From a virus: 24,264 bases of DNA. Positions within the stretch are counted from its first letter, which is position 1. Each line of letters begins with the position of its first letter. Positions 20,965 through 24,264 of the stretch are shown in pieces. The notes under the pieces are model-generated. The model did no database searches. It had not been told where the DNA came from and worked only from the letters and a program-made list of their open reading frames with translations. Position numbers and translations under genes: made by a program. The stretch covers positions 1-24,264 of IMG/VR virus record IMGVR_UViG_3300031973_001234, one strand, 5' to 3'.

Positions 20965-21063
20965 CGTTCTAGATTTATTGCAATTCAGTTGTTCTTCGCT
21001 ACTGAAAAACGGTGAGTTTGTACAATGACAGCATGTTCACAAGTACCGCGAGATACCTGTGTA
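20933..21063 (-). ncRNA. candidate small RNA, about 130 nt (leftward)
   Basis: A complete promoter on the minus strand (21098-21070) would start transcription near 21063, and the terminator at 20964-20933 would end it. The interval holds no frame longer than 11 codons from an ATG on that strand. Local pairing includes TTCAG/CTGAA (rightward positions 20988-21006). A TGTGTATAA box (21058-21066) covers the start site. A small RNA is the simplest reading; it could also be the leader of a gene terminated early. Confidence 0.4.
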
Positions 21064-21066
21064 TAA
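21058..21066 (-). promoter_or_regulatory. DnaA-box-like TTATACACA at the leftward start site
   Basis: The minus strand reads TTATACACA, an exact TTATNCACA, at the predicted start of the leftward non-coding unit. It is oriented toward the box at 20762. Confidence 0.4.
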
Positions 21067-21069
21067 CTA

Positions 21070-21098
21070 ACTATACCATGGTTTGATTTTTTATGCAA
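21070..21098 (-). promoter_or_regulatory. leftward promoter TTGCAT-N17-TATAGT, extended -10
   Basis: On the minus strand TTGCAT (21098-21093), 17-nt spacer ending TGG, TATAGT (21075-21070). It overlaps the -35 of the rightward promoter at 21083-21111. No gene follows leftward before the terminator. Confidence 0.55.
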
Positions 21099-21111
21099 GC
21101 GGTGGGATAAT
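21083..21111 (+). promoter_or_regulatory. rightward promoter TTGATT-N17-GATAAT, extended -10
   Basis: TTGATT at 21083-21088, 17-nt spacer ending TGG, GATAAT at 21106-21111. ATG 21118 begins 7 nt after the -10, so the predicted transcription start is the A of the start codon. Confidence 0.6.
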
Positions 21112-21117
21112 ATACCT

Positions 21118-21231
21118 ATGATTCACAACTGTAAAAAGTGTTCCAAAGAATTATCACTCATTTATGTAGATTTTTGTAAAGAAAAAGGTAAAGAAATTAT
21201 ATGCCAAAAGTGCCTAAGAAAAAGAAAGTAG
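21118..21231 (+). CDS. small zinc-ribbon protein, 37 aa
   Basis: ATG 21118 to TAG 21229-21231 encodes MIHNCKKCSKELSLIYVDFC followed by KEKGKEIICQKCLRKRK. Two Cys pairs, CKKC (5-8) and CQKC (29-32), form a probable zinc ribbon, with an additional Cys at 20 and a basic tail. It is the first gene of a three-gene unit (zinc ribbon, HNH, RusA) with a promoter placed for leaderless translation. It may bind DNA or RNA; no family is recognised. Its stop is 1 nt from the HNH start. Confidence 0.65.
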   Translation: MIHNCKKCSKELSLIYVDFCKEKGKEIICQKCLRKRK

Positions 21232-21232
21232 T

Positions 21233-21580
21233 ATGGTTCCAATAGCACCTAAAGATAAAGAAATAATTTCCACTGATCCATACTACAAAAAGTGTGCTCG
21301 CGCAGAAGATGGTGGCTGTGCTGGTAGAATCACCATTGAACATGCCTGTACCTATGCAGGAAAACAAATAGCAGAGCTATGGAATTATGTTCCTATATGT
21401 GAGTATCATCATGGCGTTCTATCATTTCAGGATAGAGGAGATCTAATAAAAGAAAAGAATGTATGGATCGCACTAAACCAGGCTACTGACGAGGAGTTAA
21501 ACAAATTTTACAAATCAGATTTTAAACAGAGAAAACAATACCTAAATTCAAAGTATGGGACATATAATCATTCAAGGTAG
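21233..21580 (+). CDS. HNH-type nuclease-like protein, 115 aa
   Basis: The product has a zinc/HNH core: C21 and C29 (CARAEDGGC), ITIEHAC with H37 as probable first HNH histidine, then WNYVPICEYHH (50-60) with N51, C56, H59 and H60. This H-N-H-like order with Cys metal ligands fits small phage HNH proteins. The remainder is a basic helical tail (FKQRKQYLNSKYGTYNHSR). Placed directly before RusA and overlapping it by 26 nt, it may process recombination or packaging intermediates, or replace a nin-region protein; that is inference. It is not similar to the leftward HNH gene at 19924. Confidence 0.6.
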   Translation: MVPIAPKDKEIISTDPYYKKCARAEDGGCAGRITIEHACTYAGKQIAELWNYVPICEYHHGVLSFQDRGDLIKEKNVWIALNQATDEELNKFYKSDFKQRKQYLNSKYGTYNHSR

Positions 21581-21908
21581 AATCCCGAGCAAAAAGAATA
21601 GTACTTGGACAGTCATGGTTCGTGGTAGAGCCATACGTTTACCTTCTCAAAAATATAAAGAATGGAATAATGATGCTAAGCAACAATTAATCGGTCAAGA
21701 CAAAATTCCAAATGGAAGCCATCTTGTTCTCCATTTCTACATGCCAGACAAACGAAGGGCTGATCTCACTAATAAAGCAGAAAGTATTATGGATACGTTA
21801 GTGGATTCTGGACTCCTAGAAGATGATTCATATCAAATCATTCCAAACCTCATGCTTGAATTTATGGGAATTGATAAAGAAAATCCAAGGTGCGAAGTTT
21901 TTTGGTAG
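21555..21908 (+). CDS. rusA: RusA-family Holliday junction resolvase
   Basis: The 117-residue product has the RusA signature: IPSKKNS (10-16, near the N-terminal strand), then RRADLTNKAESIMDTLVDSG (68-87) and LLEDDSYQI (88-96). Asp70, Asp80 and Asp90/91 are candidates for the metal-binding acidic residues. The usual DxDN box reads DLTN here, a variant I recall from many phage RusA-like proteins. Length (about 120 aa) fits the family. RusA dimers cut four-way junctions to resolve branched DNA before packaging. The gene overlaps the HNH gene by 26 nt and is followed at once by a DnaA-like box. Confidence 0.88.
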   Translation: MGHIIIQGRIPSKKNSTWTVMVRGRAIRLPSQKYKEWNNDAKQQLIGQDKIPNGSHLVLHFYMPDKRRADLTNKAESIMDTLVDSGLLEDDSYQIIPNLMLEFMGIDKENPRCEVFW

Positions 21909-21909
21909 T

Positions 21910-21918
21910 TTATCCACA
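21910..21918 (+). promoter_or_regulatory. DnaA-box-like nonamer TTATCCACA
   Basis: An exact match to the strong DnaA box, 1 nt after the rusA stop codon and 18 nt before the -35 of the next promoter. Confidence 0.45.
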
Positions 21919-21936
21919 CCTTGTACCTATTTCAGG

Positions 21937-21966
21937 TTGCGCGCTTGACTTTATTTTTGGTATGAT
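21937..21966 (+). promoter_or_regulatory. promoter TTGCGC-N18-TATGAT, extended -10
   Basis: TTGCGC at 21937-21942, 18-nt spacer ending TGG, TATGAT at 21961-21966. Transcription would start near 21973, just ahead of the two-hairpin RNA. Confidence 0.55.
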
Positions 21967-21972
21967 TAGAGT

Positions 21973-22056
21973 ACAAGCAAATATACATGATTCTGTGGAA
22001 GGAATCGTGAACAGCAATGCCCGCCTTTCCTTCCACAAGGACGGGCATTTTTGTTT
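21973..22056 (+). ncRNA. candidate kissing-loop RNA ending in an intrinsic terminator
   Basis: Hairpin 1: CATGATTC (21986-21993) pairs with GAATCGTG (22002-22009), one T-G pair, loop TGTGGAAG (21994-22001). Hairpin 2: AATGCCCGCCTT (22016-22027) pairs with 22037-22049 (12 bp, bulged A 22041), loop TCCTTCCAC (22028-22036), followed by TTTGTTT. GTGGAAG of loop 1 is the exact complement of CTTCCAC in loop 2 (7 bp). Hairpin 2 is an intrinsic terminator. The unit has a promoter and no sizeable frame. It may be a small RNA, a self-dimerising RNA or an attenuator for what follows. Confidence 0.6.
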
Positions 22057-22291
22057 ATCCTAACCAAGTCTAATGCTGAAGACATCCTCTGGGATTAAAA
22101 AGAGAGGAGGCAAGCGTACAATCGACACAATGGCTCCATAAACGAAGTTCTGCTCTTTATTATCTCAATAGCTCATCAATCATTTGCAAGGACTGATTGA
22201 ACGCACTAAATACTAAGTAAAATATAACTTCGTTTTGGTGAATTGGAGAGATTGGGGGTTGGTGGTTTTGTATATACCATAGTACATACAC
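22057..22291. other. gap between the structured RNA and the early operon
   Basis: This stretch follows the terminator hairpin. It holds a 22-codon frame (22073-22141, MLKTSSGIKKRGGKRTIDTM then AP), basic and unsupported, an AGAGAGGAGG sequence (22101-22110) that looks like a Shine-Dalgarno site but has no suitable start after it, and the nested inverted repeat described separately. Toward its end TATATACC (22271-22278) may be a -10 for the operon beginning at 22292. No tRNA was found. Confidence 0.35.
22136..22238. repeat. nested inverted repeats, about 103 nt
   Basis: AAACGAAGTT (22140-22149) is the exact reverse complement of 22226-22235; with one bulged T, CCA/TGG extends it to 13 bp (22136-22238). 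Inside, TCAATCA (22176-22182) pairs with TGATTGA (22194-22200). This could fold as a structured RNA or as a cruciform/protein-binding site. No gene lies within it. Confidence 0.5.
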
Positions 22292-22429
22292 ATGAAAGAC
22301 TTAAAATACAAAATAAAATGTATAAGAATGCACGAAGAAACGTGGAAGAAACTTAAAGACGCAAGAAAGAAATCAGGAGATTCATGGAACATATTTCTGC
22401 TAAAATGTATGGATAAGAAAAGAGTATGA
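22292..22429 (+). CDS. ribbon-helix-helix-type DNA-binding protein, 45 aa
   Basis: ATG 22292 to TGA 22427-22429 encodes 45 residues: a basic strand KYKIKCIRMHEET followed by two helices (WKKLKDARKKSGDSWN, IFLLKCMDKKR). This strand-helix-helix layout, with alternating polar residues in the strand and WK-x-LK-x-x-x-x-x-SG between helices, matches small Arc/MetJ-like repressors that bind DNA as dimers. It is first in a rightward operon and overlaps the next gene in ATGA, so self-regulation of this operon is plausible. Length is close to the minimum of the family. The TGA stop here again supports the standard code. Confidence 0.55.
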   Translation: MKDLKYKIKCIRMHEETWKKLKDARKKSGDSWNIFLLKCMDKKRV

Positions 22430-22824
22430 ATAATCTATCTTTGTTTCTAAAGTTGCCAGAAAAGAAAAAGAAGACGTCAAAGCGAGCAGAAGTTATTTCA
22501 GAAATATATGCTATTTATTCATCACAACAACAAAAGAATTTCAGAAAGAAAACGAACTGGAAAAGGTATATCGAATGGTTGAAGGCACAAAGGATTCCAG
22601 ATTCAAAAGAAAACCAAGTGAAGTTTAAGAGATCAAAATCTTTTATAAAGGAACACGGTGTAGAGACAATATGTTACCTCATTTCTGGTATACCAACTGC
22701 TGACCTGTATTACATCGCATCCGTGGCAAAGGATATGGAGAACAGAAAAATGAATTTTTCAGGATATCTCATGGCACACTTGACAAATAAGGTAAAACCT
22801 TTTGTTTCTAATAACTGTGGATAA
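22426..22824 (+). CDS. hypothetical basic protein, 132 aa
   Basis: The start overlaps the preceding stop (ATGA), so it is translated with the ribbon-helix-helix gene. The N-terminal 60 residues are very basic (LPEKKKKTSKRAEVISEIY, NFRKKTNWKRYIEWLKAQR) and helical; the C-terminal half contains KSFIKEHGVETICYLISGIP and LYYIASVAKDMENRKMNFSGY, which resemble a small helical DNA-binding or replication accessory domain. I do not recognise the family. Location at the front of an operon with an SSB-like gene points to DNA metabolism. A TGTGGATAA box (DnaA-like, reverse) covers its last codons. Confidence 0.6.
   Translation: MNNLSLFLKLPEKKKKTSKRAEVISEIYAIYSSQQQKNFRKKTNWKRYIEWLKAQRIPDSKENQVKFKRSKSFIKEHGVETICYLISGIPTADLYYIASVAKDMENRKMNFSGYLMAHLTNKVKPFVSNNCG
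22816..22824 (-). promoter_or_regulatory. DnaA-box-like TTATCCACA (reverse)
   Basis: The minus strand reads TTATCCACA, an exact strong-box match, over the stop of the 132-aa gene and 5 nt before the next promoter's -35. Confidence 0.4.
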
Positions 22825-22828
22825 GTTG

Positions 22829-22857
22829 TTGCATATAATTATATAATTATATATACT
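22829..22857 (+). promoter_or_regulatory. promoter TTGCAT-N17-TATACT
   Basis: TTGCAT at 22829-22834, a 17-nt spacer made of A/T only (ATAATTATA repeats), TATACT at 22852-22857. The fifth promoter here with a TTGCAT -35. It would drive the small genes and the SSB-like gene. Confidence 0.65.
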
Positions 22858-22864
22858 CATAATG

Positions 22865-22879
22865 TTACTAGATTAGTAA
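22865..22879 (+). promoter_or_regulatory. 5'-terminal hairpin TTACTA-GAT-TAGTAA
   Basis: A perfect 6-bp stem with a 3-nt loop right at the predicted transcript start (near 22864) and 10 nt before ATG 22890. It resembles the 5' hairpins at 956-974 and 17297-17379. Confidence 0.4.
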
Positions 22880-22889
22880 TAAACATTCT

Positions 22890-23015
22890 ATGGATAACAT
22901 ACCAGAAGATAAAAAAGCACTATTGCTCGCATTAGAAGAAGAATCAGTACCCCTAGAGGAAGTCGAAACTACTTGGGAAGATCGCTTAGACGAAGATGAA
23001 GAAGAATCAGAATAA
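22890..23015 (+). CDS. small acidic protein, 41 aa
   Basis: ATG 22890 to TAA 23013-23015 encodes MDNIPEDKKALLLALEEESV, followed by a region of which about half is Asp/Glu, ending DEDEEESE. Strongly acidic small proteins of phages can mimic DNA or bind host enzymes; nothing specific is visible. It is 1 nt from the next gene (TAATATG) and shares its promoter. Confidence 0.6.
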   Translation: MDNIPEDKKALLLALEEESVPLEEVETTWEDRLDEDEEESE

Positions 23016-23016
23016 T

Positions 23017-23157
23017 ATGACAATCAATCAGAAAGAAATTGTGCGAGAGATACGAATAAAGCTCGCAGAAAAGGAAAACGAAGGACTCATCATTAGTAAA
23101 GAAATAGTCGAAGAAATCCTAAAAGAAATTGAAGACCTATATGAAGAAACACACTAA
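23017..23157 (+). CDS. small helical protein, 46 aa
   Basis: ATG 23017 to TAA 23155-23157 encodes MTINQKEIVREIRIKLAEKE and then a second helix (LIISKEIVEEILKEIEDLYEE). Two amphipathic helices with regular Ile/Leu spacing suggest a helical hairpin or a dimer. No family recognised. Its 3' end overlaps the next start by 17 nt in another frame. Confidence 0.6.
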   Translation: MTINQKEIVREIRIKLAEKENEGLIISKEIVEEILKEIEDLYEETH

Positions 23158-23275
23158 CCTACCAGACGAAATAGAAAGCTATGAAAGTGGTGATTGGTCA
23201 GAGGTAGCTATCATCATCCTCATAGGAACAGTCGTAGGTTATCTCATTTATCACATCATCAGAGCAATAATCTAA
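23141..23275 (+). CDS. small membrane protein, 44 aa
   Basis: ATG 23141 (inside the previous gene) to TAA 23273-23275 encodes MKKHTNLPDEIESYESGDWS followed by a hydrophobic segment EVAIIILIGTVVGYLIYHII (about 21-40) and RAII. One transmembrane helix with an acidic N-terminal part. Its place in a DNA-metabolism operon is unusual for a membrane protein. The following gene starts 4 nt after its stop. Confidence 0.6.
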   Translation: MKKHTNLPDEIESYESGDWSEVAIIILIGTVVGYLIYHIIRAII

Positions 23276-23279
23276 ACAT

Positions 23280-23792
23280 ATGAAATACAAAATAAGTAAT
23301 TGGCAAGAAAAAAGTTGGAACGACAAGAAATTCTGCGAATTTAATGCAGTATCAGAAACAGGCGAAGCATTCGATAAGGTATCAGACTGGACAGGGCTAG
23401 TTACCGCAGAAACAGCGGAAGTGGAAGGCGAGATCGTAAAGAACCAGAAAGGGTATTGGACATATAAAGGCTCTAACACTAAGAAGGGTGGTGCAAACAT
23501 GGATCGTCTCATGGATAAGAAGGCAACCTACATCAATGAAGTTATAGGTAAAAAAGAAACGTCTATAAGCCACGCACAGACACGAAATGAGATCATGTGG
23601 GCAAAGTATGGTGCATGCGAGATAATCGCTCACCACGAGGCGTATAAGAGCCTACAAGCGAAGGATATGGTACAAGCTATTTCTAAATTAGCGAATAGTA
23701 TCTATCACGATCAGTTACAGCCATTTGCAGACACAGTAAGTCCAGCAGGATCAGATTATGAAGAAATGAATCCTGATGACATTCCTTGGTAA
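23280..23792 (+). CDS. SSB-like single-stranded DNA-binding protein candidate
   Basis: The 170-residue product has an N-terminal beta-rich part (about 1-65) with strands such as FCEFNAVSETGEAFDKVSDW, GEIVKNQKGYWTYKG, which fit an OB fold, a middle helical part (about 95-145), and a linker leading to an acidic C-terminal tip, EEMNPDDIPW (161-170). That tip closely resembles the DDDIPF end of bacterial SSB, which recruits replication and repair proteins; Trp replaces Phe. The tip is the main evidence; the OB fold is inferred from strand pattern. Location in a replication-type operon agrees. The next gene begins 2 nt downstream. Confidence 0.6.
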   Translation: MKYKISNWQEKSWNDKKFCEFNAVSETGEAFDKVSDWTGLVTAETAEVEGEIVKNQKGYWTYKGSNTKKGGANMDRLMDKKATYINEVIGKKETSISHAQTRNEIMWAKYGACEIIAHHEAYKSLQAKDMVQAISKLANSIYHDQLQPFADTVSPAGSDYEEMNPDDIPW

Positions 23793-23794
23793 TT

Positions 23795-24142
23795 ATGAAA
23801 ATAACACTGCCATCAGTTATAAATCCTCCAAGGTTGCGTAAAGATGGATCGGCTGCTATTTCGTTCGATACCAGAGAGCTAACAGCAGAGGAGATATTTA
23901 CCATCATGTCTTTACGTCATGCCGAAGGGTGGCTCGTATTCGCTCCTAATGAAAATGAACTAGATGTTCCTGAAGAGAAGGCGGAGGTGGACGAAAAGAG
24001 TGCAAGCGAAAGACTACGGGCAATACTATACGTCTGGTACAAGCAGGAAACAGAAAAAGGATTGTTTACGGGGCTATTTGATACGTTCAAGAAGGAAAAG
24101 ATGGAGAGAATTATTGAAACCATTAAGAAAAAACTTGATTAG
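23795..24142 (+). CDS. conserved phage protein of unknown function, 115 aa
   Basis: I start at ATG 23795 (MKITLPSVINPPRLRKDGSA), 2 nt after the SSB-like stop; an upstream TTG in frame overlaps that gene. The product contains SFDTRELTAEEIFTIMSLRH then AEGWLVFAPNE (about 23-53), an acidic Glu/Val linker, and SERLRAILYVWYKQETEKG near 72-90. Proteins with this order (NPPR-x-RKDGS, SFDTREL, EGWL, LR-x-x-LYV) occur next to SSB and recombination genes in other phages as far as I recall, without a known activity. It probably acts in DNA metabolism. Confidence 0.6.
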   Translation: MKITLPSVINPPRLRKDGSAAISFDTRELTAEEIFTIMSLRHAEGWLVFAPNENELDVPEEKAEVDEKSASERLRAILYVWYKQETEKGLFTGLFDTFKKEKMERIIETIKKKLD

Positions 24143-24143
24143 T

Positions 24144-24264
24144 ATGAAAAAGAAAACAGCTAAACAACGCATCCTAGAACACCTCAGAGACATGCAGACC
24201 TACGTTTCAGGTAAGTACCTCGAAGAATTGGCAACATCATGGGGCTATAAACCAAGCTACGTTT
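24144..24264 (+). CDS. N-terminal part of a helix-turn-helix-like protein (3' truncated)
   Basis: ATG 24144 begins 1 nt after the previous stop (TAGTATG) and the frame stays open to the end of the window (40 complete codons). The start, MKKKTAKQRILEHLRDMQTY, then VSGKYLEELATSWGYKPSYV, has the look of a winged-helix or HTH N-terminus (helix, helix, SW-G-Y-x-x-SYV turn), as in small phage proteins acting on DNA. The remainder is outside the window, so the product cannot be named. Confidence 0.6.
   Translation, partial: MKKKTAKQRILEHLRDMQTYVSGKYLEELATSWGYKPSYV

Noticed and set aside
22073-22141. A 22-codon basic frame after the kissing-loop RNA
   Set aside because: It is too short, has no start signal of its own and no recognisable sequence; noted in the gap description only.
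1-24264. Alternative genetic code with TGA read as an amino acid
   Set aside because: No long gene has an in-frame TGA, and TGA ends several genes just before terminators or in ATGA overlaps (19888, 20478, 20552, 22427).
1-24264. CRISPR array, insertion sequence, integrase or retroelement
   Set aside because: No regularly spaced direct repeats, transposase, integrase or reverse-transcriptase motifs were found in any frame; the fibre similarity is protein-level duplication.

Overview
The window is a contiguous piece of a tailed-phage genome, about 24 kb and AT-rich. It covers most of the virion-structure and lysis modules, then an accessory region with regulatory elements, then the start of a DNA-metabolism operon. 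A head-tail adaptor, a beta-propeller tail protein and two large ejection-type proteins are present, and no tape-measure, tail-tube or sheath gene is seen, so a podovirus-like particle is most likely. Terminase, portal, polymerase and integrase genes are not in the window. The standard genetic code fits: TGA closes several small genes and no long gene has an in-frame TGA. The host cannot be named. Promoters look like ordinary sigma-70 promoters (TATAAT-type -10, often with an extended TG), which argues against a Bacteroidetes host. Almost no start codon has a Shine-Dalgarno sequence; most sit in an A/T context such as TAATATATG.

Layout. 1-3763: end of an unidentified gene, two small genes, scaffold-like protein, major capsid protein, decoration-like protein and head-tail adaptor. 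3767-9185: a Trp-rich repeat protein, three tandem fibre genes sharing one N-terminal module, a beta-propeller-like tail protein and a small coiled-coil tail protein. 9213-12483: two large ejection/internal virion protein candidates. 12637-15346: a long fibre and a coiled-coil protein. 15351-17908: lysis cassette (holin, two-domain metallopeptidase endolysin, a second small membrane protein, a membrane-anchored lysozyme-like protein). 17936-20373: a leftward small cluster, a metallophosphoesterase resembling the T5 A1 nuclease, and a leftward HNH gene. 20478-22291: small zinc-ribbon and membrane genes, HNH and RusA genes, and several promoter/terminator units with no sizeable coding sequence. 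22292-end: a rightward operon of a ribbon-helix-helix protein, small proteins and an SSB-like protein.

The strongest unusual signals are non-coding: (i) an 80-nt transcription unit at about 21970-22056 made of two hairpins whose loops are complementary over 7 bp, the second being an intrinsic terminator; (ii) DnaA-box-like nonamers in nearly every regulatory gap; (iii) -10 boxes placed 5-8 nt upstream of start codons, predicting leaderless mRNAs; (iv) a recurrent promoter TTGCAT-N17/18-TATAAT-like on both strands; (v) strong hairpins just 5' of several start codons, one of which buries the window's only clear SD-like sequence; and (vi) a divergent promoter pair built from two mirrored copies of the same element.
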